Shown here one piece after another: positions 1 through 10,392 of a stretch of 64,000 bases of DNA (position 1 is the first letter of the stretch; each line of letters opens with the position of its first letter). Origin of the DNA: an uncultured Opitutia bacterium (GTDB lineage Bacteria > Verrucomicrobiota > Verrucomicrobiia > Opitutales > UBA953); assembly GCA_903855995.1 (NCBI GenBank), contig CAIOAN010000008.1, positions 432,922 to 496,921 on the forward strand, read 5' to 3'. The position numbers and the translations under genes were made by a program. The notes beneath the pieces were generated by a model. That model saw only the letters and a program-made list of their open reading frames with translations. It did not search any database and was not told the DNA's origin.

Positions 1-1481
1 TAACAGCTGACCACATACGCAGGAAGGGCCGCCCAGATAAGCCCCTTCCGGTAGCGCACCATGGCGACCAGACCGACCGCCAGCCAAGGCCAACCGGTCA
101 TCTCCGGAGTAGCTTGCCATTGTTGCACGCCGACTAAAACAGTCCCGAGGACGACCAACCCGCACATTCGGAGGAGATACTGCCATTCATCGGCCTGCTC
201 CAGGTCTTCACGGAACGAGATCAAGGTCGCCATGCCGGCGATACCGACCATGGAACCCCAGGGAATCTGCGATGATAAATCATGCGGCCCAAAGATTAGA
301 TAATACGCCGCAACGGCGCTAAGCACTTCGGTCGCTGAACGACCCAGGCGTGACTTCATCCGGCTCGCCAGCAGCTGAGCGAGGGCGGCGACCAACAACC
401 AAGGAATCCACTGGTCGGTTGTCAATCGCGCCGCAACCCCTGCCGCAGCGAAGACGAGCGCCGAAATCAGCATGATCTGAGATACATTGGTCGATCGCAC
501 ACGCTCCATCAGACCTAACACCAAGGCTAGAACCGCCACCGCCAGAGCCAAGTCCGTGCGGCCGTGGTGAGCAGGATTACAGGCGGCGAAAGCAATCGCG
601 GCCGGGGCGAAAAAACTACATAACTGGAAGGTATCATGCGATCTGATGTCTCCCAGGATTTCGGAATTATTCAAAAGACGACCTCCGACCCAAAGAACCG
701 TAAAGGAAAATAAGGCGGCCCACTCGATCGGATACGAAGACAAGTAAGATCCAGGCGAGGTGCTAAACTGCCAATAAACCAAGCATAACTGAGAGATGAG
801 CAGCCCGAGCCAGCCAACCGAACCCCAAGAACCGCGCAACATGAGCACCACGCCGATTAAGGCGACCATGGCTATGCCCAATACGTTGACGTAATCGTCG
901 ATTTTAACCTCACTGTCGGGATTCTGGATAGCGAAGAAGACGGCTAAGCCGGCAAAGACTACCGCCAACTGGGCAAACAACTTGTCTTGGCGCCACAGGG
1001 CGATGACGACGACACCGATGGCGGTCACGAATTGCAGCAAGGAGGAGCCAAGGATCGATGAACCAAAGAGATTGAAGCTCTTCAGCCCGTAGGTTGCCCA
1101 AGCGTCGAACTGCAAGACACCAAATCCGGCGGCGCCGATGACCCTCCCCAGGTCCTGATTCCGAAGCGAGAGCCTCAAGCTGAACCAGAAGATTGCGATG
1201 CCGATCGCAGCGATTTCACTGACCATGAACCAGGCCGGGAAATGCTGGGTGGCGTTAAGCCAGACACCATAGAAAATCACTGCGGCGAGGGCCAGCACGC
1301 CGCCGATGCGACCCGTCCACCAAGCGCCCAGCGCATACTCCCCTTTGAGGTTCAAAGGCGGCAGCATGCCGAGCTCACGCAGTTTTTCGGCAAGCGGGCT
1401 CGGGCCTCCCTCCGCGGGAGGTCCGGCAGCGATCGGTCGGCCGGAGGGCGTAGGCAACGGAGGGGGAGTCGAGTTAGGCAT
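1..1481 (-). CDS. DUF2339-like multi-spanning membrane protein (C-terminus cut by window edge)
   Basis: The minus strand is open without a stop from an ATG at 1481 to base 1, giving about 493 residues; the C-terminus lies outside the window. After a proline-rich N-terminus (MPNSTPPPLPTPSG) the protein is a series of roughly a dozen hydrophobic helices separated by short polar loops. An early GRIGG segment followed by a hydrophobic stretch resembles the start of the membrane part of DUF2339 proteins, which are large inner-membrane proteins of unknown function. The gene lies downstream of nagBA on the same strand, with 243 bp between, so it probably has its own promoter. The family assignment is tentative; the membrane character is clear. 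Confidence 0.6.
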   Translation of the reverse strand, partial: MPNSTPPPLPTPSGRPIAAGPPAEGGPSPLAEKLRELGMLPPLNLKGEYALGAWWTGRIGGVLALAAVIFYGVWLNATQHFPAWFMVSEIAAIGIAIFWFSLRLSLRNQDLGRVIGAAGFGVLQFDAWATYGLKSFNLFGSSILGSSLLQFVTAIGVVVIALWRQDKLFAQLAVVFAGLAVFFAIQNPDSEVKIDDYVNVLGIAMVALIGVVLMLRGSWGSVGWLGLLISQLCLVYWQFSTSPGSYLSSYPIEWAALFSFTVLWVGGRLLNNSEILGDIRSHDTFQLCSFFAPAAIAFAACNPAHHGRTDLALAVAVLALVLGLMERVRSTNVSQIMLISALVFAAAGVAARLTTDQWIPWLLVAALAQLLASRMKSRLGRSATEVLSAVAAYYLIFGPHDLSSQIPWGSMVGIAGMATLISFREDLEQADEWQYLLRMCGLVVLGTVLVGVQQWQATPEMTGWPWLAVGLVAMVRYRKGLIWAALPAYVVSC

Positions 1482-1604
1482 GAGGAAATATTATAACAGC
1501 GAACCCCGCTTAGGCGTTCATCGATAAAATCGATGAACCGCATCGGCGGAGACGACGGCGGCACATCTTGCGGAAAACTCAGCAAAACGTCTGAAAAATG
1601 AGAT

Positions 1605-1625
1605 ACCCCTCAAGGATGACGGGGT
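1605..1625 (-). terminator. Weak candidate terminator after nagA
   Basis: Read on the minus strand, a 5-bp stem (ACCCC/GGGGT) with an 11-nt loop is followed closely by CATTTTT. It sits about 100 bp past the nagA stop. The stem is short, so this is only a candidate. The rest of 1482-1724 holds no gene; an AT-rich patch at 1671-1688 includes TATAAT on the minus strand and could be a -10 box for the membrane-protein gene, but no matching -35 was seen. Confidence 0.25.
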
Positions 1626-1724
1626 GATCACGCCGACATCATGCCCCCCGCCTCATACAATGCGAGGGTCATTAAATATATTATATAGAGCCAATGACGG
1701 ACCTCACTGAAATCCAGTCCGGAC

Positions 1725-2882
1725 TCAGCGTGCGGCGTGGCCCCGCAGCCAGACGCTGACGACTTCCGGCCGGGCCGACGAACCATCCCAGCGAAAAGCG
1801 ACCAAGTCGGCGGATTGACCCACGGCCAGCACTCCCCTACCCCCGACGAATCGTCCCGGCGCAGCGGTCAGCAGCGCGAGGGCTTCACCCAAGGTGAGTC
1901 CAACCTGGTTCACAAGCACAGGGATCGCCACGAGCTGCGGCAGCGCCGCCCCTGCAAGGTATTTGCCCGTCCCGTCATCCATGGTCAGTAATCCGTCGGC
2001 GCGTAGCTCCACCTTGCCGCCGATGGGTGTCGTATACTTGCCGGCGGGCATACCACCCAGCACCACTACATCTGAGACGACCAAAGAACGTTCGTGACCT
2101 TTCGCCCGCAACATGACCTTGAGCTGCGCGGGCGTGATATGATGGCCGTCGGCGATGAACATGGCCGTGAGGCGATCATCGGCCAACTGCGGCCAGAGAT
2201 GATTATGCCGACGATCCAAGAGCGCGTGCGAGCCGTTGCCGAGATGCGTCGAGAGCGTCGCGCCCGCGTCGACTGCGGCGGCGATCTGCGCAGCGTCCGC
2301 GGAAGTATGGCCAAGCGAGACGACCACGCCGGCTTTCACGAGATGGCGAATATAAGCTGGCGCCTCTGGCCAGTGCGGGGAAAGCGTGACGAGTTTCACG
2401 AGCCCGCCCGCAACCAGCTGCCAGCGGTCGAACTCGGCGGTGGAAGGCGGGCGGACGTCCGCTGAGGGATGAGCGCCGCGCGGTCCGTCCTCGGGGGCGA
2501 TGTGCGGGCCTTCGACGTGGATGCCGGCCACCATCGCGGCGACGTCAGCATGCTGAGCGCACGCCTCACGGATCGTCCGCAAGGCCGCGATGAGGCGGGC
2601 CTCGGGCGCTGTGACAAGAGTCGGGAGGAAAGTCGTGACGCCGACCTTGAGCATCGCCTGGCAAAGGGCCTGCACGGTCGCGACATCGAGCGTCAGCCCG
2701 TTGAGGTCATGTCCAGCATAGCCATTAACCTGCAGGTCGATGAAGCCCGCGCTGAGCCACTGCTTCTCACCATGGTCCAGGAAATCTATCGCCCTGATCA
2801 GCTCGCCTTCGATCGTGATCGCGATGCCCCTGCCCGTCGAGGGATCGCGGCCAAGGATGCGCTGGGAAGAGGCGGCAGACAC
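1725..2882 (-). CDS. nagA: N-acetylglucosamine-6-phosphate deacetylase
   Basis: Cytoplasmic amidohydrolase that removes acetate from GlcNAc-6-phosphate, feeding GlcN-6-P to NagB. It has 385 residues, the usual length. Visible signatures: DLQVNGYAG near residue 49 (the QVNG variant of the first metal motif), HVEGP at 122-126 (metal-binding Glu), GHTSA at 191-195, STHLGN at 211-216, ADGHH at 244-248 and the catalytic Asp in VSDVVVLGG at 271. It starts 3 bp after the nagB stop, so the two are one operon in the order nagB-nagA. Together they channel amino sugar from chitin, mucin or recycled peptidoglycan into glycolysis as fructose-6-phosphate. Confidence 0.93.
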   Translation of the reverse strand: MSAASSQRILGRDPSTGRGIAITIEGELIRAIDFLDHGEKQWLSAGFIDLQVNGYAGHDLNGLTLDVATVQALCQAMLKVGVTTFLPTLVTAPEARLIAALRTIREACAQHADVAAMVAGIHVEGPHIAPEDGPRGAHPSADVRPPSTAEFDRWQLVAGGLVKLVTLSPHWPEAPAYIRHLVKAGVVVSLGHTSADAAQIAAAVDAGATLSTHLGNGSHALLDRRHNHLWPQLADDRLTAMFIADGHHITPAQLKVMLRAKGHERSLVVSDVVVLGGMPAGKYTTPIGGKVELRADGLLTMDDGTGKYLAGAALPQLVAIPVLVNQVGLTLGEALALLTAAPGRFVGGRGVLAVGQSADLVAFRWDGSSARPEVVSVWLRGHAAR

Positions 2883-2885
2883 GGG

Positions 2886-3626
2886 TCAGCGGGAAAGTTC
2901 CGAAGACGCCGCGGCGTCAATATAGATCGTGCAATCGGGGTGTTGCTGAACGATCGAAGCTGGGCAGAGAGACGTGATCGGACCCTCGACCGTCCCCTTC
3001 ACGGCGGCGGCCTTGCGCTGATCAGGCACTGAAAGGATCATGCAGGCGCTCTTCATAATCTGGCGGATCGACATCGAGACAGCCTGCTTAGGCACATCGG
3101 CCATGGTCGGGAACCAACCTTCGCCGAACTGTTGCTTGCGGCAGGCCTCATCCAGATTAACCACCAGGTAAGGCTCGGTCGTGGTGAAATCGGCGGGCGG
3201 ATCATTGAACGCGAGATGCGAATTCTCGCCGATGCCGGCGAAACAAAGGTCGATGGGGCGGGCCAAGATCAATGCGCCCAGACGGGCGAGCTCTCCCGGG
3301 ATGTCTTTCACATCGCCATCGACCGGGATGAATTCGGGGGCCGCGGGAAGCTGGGCGAGAAAACGTTCGCGCAGATATTTGCGAAAGCTGGCGCCATGCG
3401 ATTCCGACAGGCCCACGTATTCATCGAGATGGAAAACGGTGACGCGTGACCAGTCGATACCGGGCTCCTTGACGAGATGCTTCAACGTCTCGAACTGACT
3501 CGCGCCGGTTGCCACGATGATATTGGCTCGAGGTTTCTTATCGAGCGCAGCGCGAAGCACCTTGGCGCCATGGATCGCGGCAGCTTGCCCCATCGCAGCA
3601 GGGGTGGGAAAATTCAAAAGCTTCAT
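2886..3626 (-). CDS. nagB: Glucosamine-6-phosphate deaminase
   Basis: Converts GlcN-6-P to fructose-6-P and ammonia. I place the start at the ATG at 3626 ([10 protein letters not shown], 246 residues), because the upstream extension to 3698 adds 24 basic, non-conserved residues. Signatures: ATGAS at 39-43 (phosphate loop), [10 protein letters not shown] with the catalytic Asp at 68, and [12 protein letters not shown] at 131-142 carrying the ring-opening His. The family usually has Gly where this protein has Ser136 (GENG or ADGH pattern). It is the first gene of the nagBA operon, divergent from the phosphoesterase gene across about 137 bp. Confidence 0.9.
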   Translation of the reverse strand: MKLLNFPTPAAMGQAAAIHGAKVLRAALDKKPRANIIVATGASQFETLKHLVKEPGIDWSRVTVFHLDEYVGLSESHGASFRKYLRERFLAQLPAAPEFIPVDGDVKDIPGELARLGALILARPIDLCFAGIGENSHLAFNDPPADFTTTEPYLVVNLDEACRKQQFGEGWFPTMADVPKQAVSMSIRQIMKSACMILSVPDQRKAAAVKGTVEGPITSLCPASIVQQHPDCTIYIDAAASSELSR

Positions 3627-3763
3627 GACTCCCACACTGCCGTGCCGACTTTTTTCGGGCAAGCGTCTATCTATCCGTTTTAGTGAGTTATCGTCCAATT
3701 AAAACCGCACGCCAAGTGGCATCACGGCTTGTCCCTCACCCTCTGCGCCCCTACTGATAAAAC

Positions 3764-6334
3764 ATGAACCCGGCCCACCCCGCCAGCCTGCTCCTATTGG
3801 TCGCTGCCCTTGCGGGTGCGGCGGAGAAGTCCGAATACTCCGGCCATGCGCCCGTCCGCGACGCCGCCTGGATGAACGAGCGTCCCATGAAGGATAAGAT
3901 GCTCACCAGTGCACAGGAACTCGACATAGCCGGCCAACTGGTGGATCTACCCGGACGCCTCCTTGCCGCCGAATTCGCCCAGGGTGGCAAGGTACTCTTG
4001 GTCAAAACAACCTCCGTGCTGGCCAGTATCAACCCGGCCACGCTCGCCATCATCCAGAAGGCCGACTTCCCGGTCGCCAAAGAAGGCGGCTCGATGCACG
4101 GCCTCGCCGTGGCCCGCGATGGCGCCACCGTCGTGATTTCCGGAGGTAAAACTTTTCTCTATCAAGCCACCATCTCTCCCGAAGGTAAGATTAGCTGGGG
4201 CAAGTCCATCGACGTCTCCGGCGGCGCCAAGAACGTGAATCCGCTCGGACTGGCGATCACCGACGACGGGAAACACGCACTCGTCGCCTTGTCGATGTCC
4301 AACACCCTCGCTTTAGTCGAACTCGGCTCCGGCAAAATTCTGAGCACTACACCCGTCGGCATTTGCCCCTATGGAGTCGCGCTTTCCGCCGACAACCATA
4401 CGGCCTACGTCTCCAACTTCGGCGGCAACGCTCCGGGCGCCCACGACCTAGCCGAAACATCCGGAGGCTCCTTGGTCGCCGTCGACAAGCGCACGATCCC
4501 GCTCCGTGGCACATTGAGTTTTATCGAAGTCAGCGGCGACACGCTCAAGGAACGCTCTCGCACCGAGGTCGGACTTCACCCCACCGAGCTCTTGCTGGAC
4601 GCACGCACCCATCGCTTATTCGTCTCTAACGTCGGCGGGGATAGCGTCAGCGTGATCGATACGCTCAAAAATAAGGTCTCCTCGACGCTCTCCACCAAGC
4701 CCGACAGCACCTTGCCTTGGGGTATGCTCACGGATGGCCTAGCCCTCTCGCCCGACGGCAAGACCCTGTATGCCGCCAACGCCGGCATCAATGCCGTGGC
4801 CTGCGTGGATCTCACCCATCCGGAGCTCGCGCCTAAACTCATTCCCGCAGGCTGGTATCCGGGTGCCGTCCGTGTTTCGAAAGGCCAGCTGTACATTGTG
4901 AATGTCCGTAACGGCCTGCAGAAAGTCGCCGTACCGACCGAAGCCAAGACCATCGCTGATTACGATCAGCGTGCCCGACAGGCTGCCCACCTGGCCCATG
5001 CGCTCCGCTTCGCCAGCGGACCAAAGACAACCACCGCCACCGCCGCCCCGGTGCCCGTTCCCGCCGAAGTCGGCCAGCCTTCCTTGATCAAACACGTCGT
5101 CTACATCATCAAGGAGAACCGCACCTTTGATCAAGTACTCGGCGACATCGGTCGCGGCAACGCCGAACCGAAGCTCGTGCTCTTCCCGCGCAGCGTGACG
5201 CCGAACCACCATGCGATCGCCGAGCGCTGGCCGCTCCTCGACAACTACTACTGCAACGGCGTGAACTCCTCCGACGGCCACGCCTGGGGGGCCCAGGGCA
5301 TCGTCGGCCCCTACCGCGAGAAAGACCGCGTGGGCTATCGCTGTGCTTACAATTTCGGCGAGGATTCCCTTTTCTACGCGGGCTGCGGTTTCATCTGGGA
5401 CCACGCCCTGCTCCACGGTCGCTCTTTCCGCAATTACGGCGAGATGGATAAAATCACCAAGCTCCAGGGCAAAACCTACAACGACTTCTTCACCGACCGC
5501 GCCAACGGCGGCGGCAAGACCGCCTACTCCCACACCTTTGCTATCGATGCCCTGCGGCGCTACAGCAGCCCGGATTACCCGGGATGGGATATGGCCATCC
5601 CCGACCAGACCCGCGCCGATGTTTTCCTCAAAGAACTGTCAGGCATGGAGAAGAAGGGGGGATTCCCAGATCTCACCATCATCTATCTCCCTGCGGATCA
5701 CACGGCCGCCGAACTCACCCCGAGTTCCTATGTCGCCGACAACGATCTCGCCGTCGGACGCGTCATCGACGGGCTCTCCCATAGCCGCTTCTGGAAAGAC
5801 ATGGTCGTCTTCGTCAACGAGGACGATCCGCAAACCGGCGGAGACCATGTCGACGGACACCGCTCCTTCTGCCTCGTCGCCAGCCCCTTCGCCAAGCGCG
5901 GCGCGCTCATCAGTAAGTTCTACAACCAGACCTCCGTGTTGCACACCATCTGCCGTATCCTAGGCATGCCGCCGATGAATCAGATCGTAGCGGCCTCGCC
6001 AACGATGGAGGAATGTTTCAGCACCACGGCCGACCTCACCCCCTATAACGCGATTATCCCCGCGCAGAAGCTGAACGAAGCCCGCACCAAGCCGAAACCT
6101 AAGACTGGCTTTTGGAACTTCTTCCCCAGTTACGAGGAGCGCCTGAGCGCCCGCTTGGACGCGATGGATTTCTCGGAACCCGATCGCATCGACGACGACA
6201 CGATGAATCGCGCGATCTGGATGCAGGCCCGGCCCGGTGAGCACTACCCAAGCGAATGGACCGGAGCGCACGGCCGCGGCCTGGCCCGACTGGGCCTAGT
6301 CCTCGATCCAACGGACGACGATGACGACGAGTAA
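3764..6334 (+). CDS. Secreted YVTN-type beta-propeller / phosphoesterase fusion protein
   Basis: An 856-residue secreted protein with a signal peptide over about residues 1-19. Residues of roughly 60-410 are repeated short beta blades of the YVTN/YncE type, with recurring SPDG and VSNVGGDSVSVID-like motifs. From about residue 440 a phosphoesterase/alkaline-phosphatase-like domain (PF04185 type) begins with HVVYIIKENRTFDQVLGD and continues through DNYYCNG and the FVNEDDPQTGGDHVDGHR segment that would carry metal ligands. This architecture is common in Planctomycetes, Acidobacteria and Verrucomicrobia; the substrate is not known. It is transcribed divergently from nagB and convergent with the DUF1552 gene, ending 6 bp before that gene's stop. 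Confidence 0.85.
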   Translation: MNPAHPASLLLLVAALAGAAEKSEYSGHAPVRDAAWMNERPMKDKMLTSAQELDIAGQLVDLPGRLLAAEFAQGGKVLLVKTTSVLASINPATLAIIQKADFPVAKEGGSMHGLAVARDGATVVISGGKTFLYQATISPEGKISWGKSIDVSGGAKNVNPLGLAITDDGKHALVALSMSNTLALVELGSGKILSTTPVGICPYGVALSADNHTAYVSNFGGNAPGAHDLAETSGGSLVAVDKRTIPLRGTLSFIEVSGDTLKERSRTEVGLHPTELLLDARTHRLFVSNVGGDSVSVIDTLKNKVSSTLSTKPDSTLPWGMLTDGLALSPDGKTLYAANAGINAVACVDLTHPELAPKLIPAGWYPGAVRVSKGQLYIVNVRNGLQKVAVPTEAKTIADYDQRARQAAHLAHALRFASGPKTTTATAAPVPVPAEVGQPSLIKHVVYIIKENRTFDQVLGDIGRGNAEPKLVLFPRSVTPNHHAIAERWPLLDNYYCNGVNSSDGHAWGAQGIVGPYREKDRVGYRCAYNFGEDSLFYAGCGFIWDHALLHGRSFRNYGEMDKITKLQGKTYNDFFTDRANGGGKTAYSHTFAIDALRRYSSPDYPGWDMAIPDQTRADVFLKELSGMEKKGGFPDLTIIYLPADHTAAELTPSSYVADNDLAVGRVIDGLSHSRFWKDMVVFVNEDDPQTGGDHVDGHRSFCLVASPFAKRGALISKFYNQTSVLHTICRILGMPPMNQIVAASPTMEECFSTTADLTPYNAIIPAQKLNEARTKPKPKTGFWNFFPSYEERLSARLDAMDFSEPDRIDDDTMNRAIWMQARPGEHYPSEWTGAHGRGLARLGLVLDPTDDDDDE

Positions 6335-6340
6335 TCGCGC

Positions 6341-7684
6341 TTAGCCCACCCGATCCAACCCGCGCATCACGCCGGTCGACGAGGCGAATTTGTCCGCATC
6401 GATACCCATGCGCTGCAGCATCGAGACGAAGAGATTGGGCAGCGGGTAGTTGCGTTCGGTGTCGAACATCAGGTGCTGACCATGATTGAAACCGCCGCCC
6501 ATGAAAAGCGTGGGCATGTTAGTCGTCGTATGAGCGTTGGCGTTGCCAAAATTACTTCCGTAAAGGATCATCGTGCGGTCGAGCAGCGGAGCCCCCTCCT
6601 CCTTCGAGGTCTTGAGATCCTCCATCAACTTGGCGAGCAGGCGCATGTGCATGCTATCGATCTGCTTGAGCTGATCGAGCTTCTTGGCCGACTTGCCGTG
6701 GTGCGAGAGGCTATGGTAGCCATCGGTCGTCGTGTGGACGTGGTCGATGTCGAGTGCCGGAGTATTGACGCTGTCGAGCATGAGGGTGACAGCCCGCGAG
6801 GAATCCGTCTCGAAACACAGCCGAGCCATGTCGTACATCAGCCGAACCTTGTCCATGTACTCCTTCGGGCTACTGGGGTCGAGAGGCGCCGATGTGGTGG
6901 CCACCGGGCGGGGCTTCTTCTCCCATTCCTTCGACATCTGCATGCGTTGCTCGAGCTCACGCACGCTGGTGAAGTATTGATCAAGACGATCACGGTCTGT
7001 TGCGCCCATCGAACGGCGGAGTTCGCCGGCCTGGCCGCCGACGGCGTCGAGGATACTCTGGCCGAGCTCGAGGCGACGCTCCTGTGCGGCGATCTCCTTG
7101 GCGGAACCGCCCATGAACATCTTCCGGAAGACCTCCGAGGCTTTTTCTTCCGTGGGAATCATGACCCCTCCGGCCGTCCACGAGAGACTGCGGGAGCCAC
7201 GGGCGCAATTCACCCCCAGAGTCATCGATGGATAACGCGTCAGGTGACCGATGCGTTCAGCCATAAATTGGTCGAGTGAGATGGTGTTACGGAAACCGCC
7301 GCTGCTCGGATGCGGAGCGGCCGTCAGGAAGCAGTTATCGGCCGGATGGCCGCCATCGACGTCCGGATGGGAGACGCCGGAGAAAACCGTGAAGTCCTTG
7401 CGGTGCTCCTTGAGCAGCTCGAGGTAGACCGACGGCTTGTAATCCCTACCGGCCCCCGTGGGGAAAAAGTAATCGGGCACCAAGCCGAGGTTATTGCAAA
7501 TCCCCAGCATACGCCGGGGCTTGGCCTGCTCCGGCGAGGCCGCCGCAAAAGCCGGCGTCATCGACTCAAGCATCGGCAAAGCGAGCAGCACCCCGGTGCC
7601 CGCCAGGAAACGGCGGCGGGAGACCGAACGCTTGAAGGCCACGTAGGGCGCGTTCGCAGAGGAAAATCCAGAGGAAGTGGACAT
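6341..7684 (-). CDS. DUF1552 protein, Tat-exported
   Basis: I choose the ATG at 7684 ([10 protein letters not shown], 447 residues), because the reading frame upstream overlaps the preceding gene. Residues 21-40 contain a twin-arginine signal ([10 protein letters not shown] followed by a hydrophobic run ending in ALPMLES). The remainder matches the DUF1552 family: [36 protein letters not shown] and [23 protein letters not shown]1552 proteins are distant relatives of DUF1501 and alkaline-phosphatase folds and are almost always encoded beside DUF1592-type cytochromes, as here, 10 bp downstream of the DUF1592 gene. The function of the pair is not established. Confidence 0.88.
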   Translation of the reverse strand: MSTSSGFSSANAPYVAFKRSVSRRRFLAGTGVLLALPMLESMTPAFAAASPEQAKPRRMLGICNNLGLVPDYFFPTGAGRDYKPSVYLELLKEHRKDFTVFSGVSHPDVDGGHPADNCFLTAAPHPSSGGFRNTISLDQFMAERIGHLTRYPSMTLGVNCARGSRSLSWTAGGVMIPTEEKASEVFRKMFMGGSAKEIAAQERRLELGQSILDAVGGQAGELRRSMGATDRDRLDQYFTSVRELEQRMQMSKEWEKKPRPVATTSAPLDPSSPKEYMDKVRLMYDMARLCFETDSSRAVTLMLDSVNTPALDIDHVHTTTDGYHSLSHHGKSAKKLDQLKQIDSMHMRLLAKLMEDLKTSKEEGAPLLDRTMILYGSNFGNANAHTTTNMPTLFMGGGFNHGQHLMFDTERNYPLPNLFVSMLQRMGIDADKFASSTGVMRGLDRVG

Positions 7685-7694
7685 GGGGTAGAGA

Positions 7695-10259
7695 TTACTT
7701 GTTAAGGAAAAGGTCGCTGGTGACAAGCCCCTGCACCAGATTACGCACGCCGAAGTGTGTCGGAGCATTGGCATCAAGAATGGCCTCGATCTTAGTCCGG
7801 TCAGCGAAGCCAACGGCCGAGCCGGTGGCATAAACGGTCAGTTGACCGAGTAAATTTCGGGCCAGCTGCCGATCATCCGCCGCCACGATCTTCTTGAACT
7901 CACGAATGTCTTTGAACTTCTTGCCGTCGAGTTCACCGAAGGACTCCACTGGCAGCGCGGAATGGAAGGCGAACTTCTGTCCGTTCTTGCCGATGCCGAC
8001 ATCCGGGGACTTGCCGTCGACGGCTCGATAGTTGGTGCGGAATCCACCCATGACGTCGAAGTTCTCCAGTGCGAAGCCCGGAGGGTCGATCTTGGTATGG
8101 CACGCCGAGCAGGATTCCAATTTGCGATGCTTATCGAGCTGCTGGCGGATGGTGACCGCCCCCCGGGTATCAGGTTCAACGGCTGGCACGCTCGCGGGCG
8201 GAGGGGGCGGCTTGCGACCGAGCACGCGCTCCATGATCCAGGCACCGCGCGTCACGGGCGAAGTCGTGGTACCATTGGCGGTGACCTTGAGCACCGCCGC
8301 CTGCGTCATGAAGCCACCGCGCATGCTATCCTTGGGCAACATCACCTTCTGGAGCTTCGCACCCTTGACCGGCGGCAGCTGATAAAGCGTGGCGAGACGC
8401 TCGTTAACGAAGACGAAATTAGCGTCGACGACGTTGCGCACGGGAAGATTGGCGTGAATGAGCTCGGCGAAAGTCAGATGACTCTCATCGCGGGCTGACT
8501 CGACCAGATGGTCGTCGAGGTAATAATCCGGATAGAGAATGGAATCGGGGTCATTCGAGCCGGCCTTGCGCAGATCAAGCCAGTAATCCGTAAACGTGTC
8601 CGCAAATCGCTGGGAGCGAGCATCAGCCAGCAGCCGATCCGTCTGGGCGCTCAGGACGGCGGCCTCGTGCAGCTTTCCTTTCGCCGCCAGTTGACGCAAC
8701 TCCGCATCAGGCGGAGAATTCCACAGGAAGTAAGCCAAGCGTGAAGCCAGCGCGAAATCATCCAGACGACCGGGTTTCTCATCCAGGTAAAGGAACATGG
8801 GCGAGCAGAGCACGGCGGTATAACCGGTGATCATCGCTTCGGTGAATGTGCTGCCCGACTTCATCGCATCCTGAATCACGGGCAGGAAACGCGCCTCTTC
8901 CGCGGGCGTCAGCGGACGGCGGCAGGCGGCCTGCACGAAACGACGCAGCAGGCGTTCGGAATCCTTGGCGGCATCCGGTGTTTCGACCTCGAAAGTCAGC
9001 GAGGAACCAGGCACCCGCTTCACGGGAAGCCGATCAAAGAGCACCGCATAGGGTGCAGCAGGCCAGACTGGTGCCAACGGGCCTTCGACTTCAATCCAGC
9101 GCATCACCATCCCGGGCTGGCCTTCGGGGGTCGCTAAGGGATTCTGGGCGCGACTGGCGCCTGGGCGGGAACGATAGAATCGCACCGTGTCGATTTGAAT
9201 GGTCTCGCCGGCCTTCAGCACGACATCGAGTTCGTTGACCGTCGGCTCGGGATTGAAATCGACGTTGCCAATGCGTCGTAAAACACGCGGCGGCGTGAGT
9301 GCGTAGACGGTGACAGGCTCCGGACGATGCCCCTTGGAGATATCATCCAAGTCAGGGATATACCATCGGGCCGCACCCTTCGCGGTGGGCTTGCCCGGCC
9401 CGACCCAGACAGTGTGGCCGCAAAGTCGCACCTTATAGCGGCCGGCCACCGTGGCCCGGAAAGATGCGAAGTTAGGCTCCACGGGTTCATACGCACCATG
9501 CACGACGCCCACCCCCTCCTCATCCCGCACCTTGGGGCTGGCTTTGCCGACCGACATCGGAGCTTCGCCACGTCGCACCGCGGGCTGACCCGCAAACCCG
9601 AGCGTCGGGAAAGTGGCGCGTTCGGGAGACATGTTGAATTCAGAAAACTTCATCTTGCCGGTGTAACTGCCCTGCTGGCGCGCGTAGTAGCGCTTCGGCG
9701 AGGCGTCGGGCTTCTCGACCGAAGAGATGAGGGCCGATTTCAGCGCCTCTTCGGCCGCGGTCATATAACGCTGCAACTGCACGTGGGAGACGTCGAGCGC
9801 CTGGCCGGACTTATTGAAACGAAAGGCCTCCGTGTCCTCGGGCAGAATCTCTTTGATATCCAACCACGGTGCTTGGAGCAGATCGCGCACGGCGTTCTCA
9901 TACTCAAAACGGTTCATGCGGCGTTCGACTGCGCGGCCCTGGGCGGCAATCCGACCCGCTTCGAAGGAAGTCAGGGTGCCGGCGAGATCGCCGACGTAAG
10001 CCCTCAACTGAGCCGCCTCGGGCCGCGGCTTCTTCTTGGGGGGCATCTCCCCGCTGGAGGTACGGTCAAAGATCTTCACCCAGGTATCAAAGGTCTTGGG
10101 CTGGCTGAGATCAGCCCCCAGCCCGGTCAGGTCGAGCCCACCCTTCTTCGTGTCGGCGTCGTGGCACTCCACGCAATGTTTGTCGAGAAAGGGGGCGACG
10201 GCTGAAATCCCCGTCAAGGGGAGCAGCAAAGCGGCGAGAAGGCTTAACCGTAAAGACAT
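7695..10259 (-). CDS. DUF1592-family heme-domain protein (PSCyt1/DUF1587/DUF1595/DUF1592/DUF1588/DUF1585 type)
   Basis: An 854-residue secreted multidomain protein. The signal peptide (about 1-20) is followed directly by a cytochrome motif CVECH at 29-33, then a DUF1587-like segment with [12 protein letters not shown], a central carbohydrate-binding-like region, and DUF1595/DUF1592/DUF1588 segments ([40 protein letters not shown]; a [16 protein letters not shown] block). A second CxxCH ([19 protein letters not shown]) lies near residue 735, and a DUF1585 end ([12 protein letters not shown]) closes the protein. The architecture is typical of Planctomycetes and Verrucomicrobia. It forms an operon with the DUF1552 gene. 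A periplasmic redox role tied to polysaccharide use is the usual inference, without proof. Confidence 0.88.
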   Translation of the reverse strand: MSLRLSLLAALLLPLTGISAVAPFLDKHCVECHDADTKKGGLDLTGLGADLSQPKTFDTWVKIFDRTSSGEMPPKKKPRPEAAQLRAYVGDLAGTLTSFEAGRIAAQGRAVERRMNRFEYENAVRDLLQAPWLDIKEILPEDTEAFRFNKSGQALDVSHVQLQRYMTAAEEALKSALISSVEKPDASPKRYYARQQGSYTGKMKFSEFNMSPERATFPTLGFAGQPAVRRGEAPMSVGKASPKVRDEEGVGVVHGAYEPVEPNFASFRATVAGRYKVRLCGHTVWVGPGKPTAKGAARWYIPDLDDISKGHRPEPVTVYALTPPRVLRRIGNVDFNPEPTVNELDVVLKAGETIQIDTVRFYRSRPGASRAQNPLATPEGQPGMVMRWIEVEGPLAPVWPAAPYAVLFDRLPVKRVPGSSLTFEVETPDAAKDSERLLRRFVQAACRRPLTPAEEARFLPVIQDAMKSGSTFTEAMITGYTAVLCSPMFLYLDEKPGRLDDFALASRLAYFLWNSPPDAELRQLAAKGKLHEAAVLSAQTDRLLADARSQRFADTFTDYWLDLRKAGSNDPDSILYPDYYLDDHLVESARDESHLTFAELIHANLPVRNVVDANFVFVNERLATLYQLPPVKGAKLQKVMLPKDSMRGGFMTQAAVLKVTANGTTTSPVTRGAWIMERVLGRKPPPPPASVPAVEPDTRGAVTIRQQLDKHRKLESCSACHTKIDPPGFALENFDVMGGFRTNYRAVDGKSPDVGIGKNGQKFAFHSALPVESFGELDGKKFKDIREFKKIVAADDRQLARNLLGQLTVYATGSAVGFADRTKIEAILDANAPTHFGVRNLVQGLVTSDLFLNK

Positions 10260-10392
10260 AAGGCAGTCATTTAGACAGCCGATTTAAGGTCTGGTTGCCA
10301 AGGTAAACCACCCAGCAATAGGCGGTTATTCTAAGATTTAAGCCCCAAACGTCAGAGATTGTGGGGGGCGCAACTTACCCCTGCCCTCACGC

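Noticed and set aside
2469..3032. A plus-strand frame across the nagA/nagB junction
   Set aside because: Both opposing genes carry complete family motifs, and the frame has no similarity I recognise.
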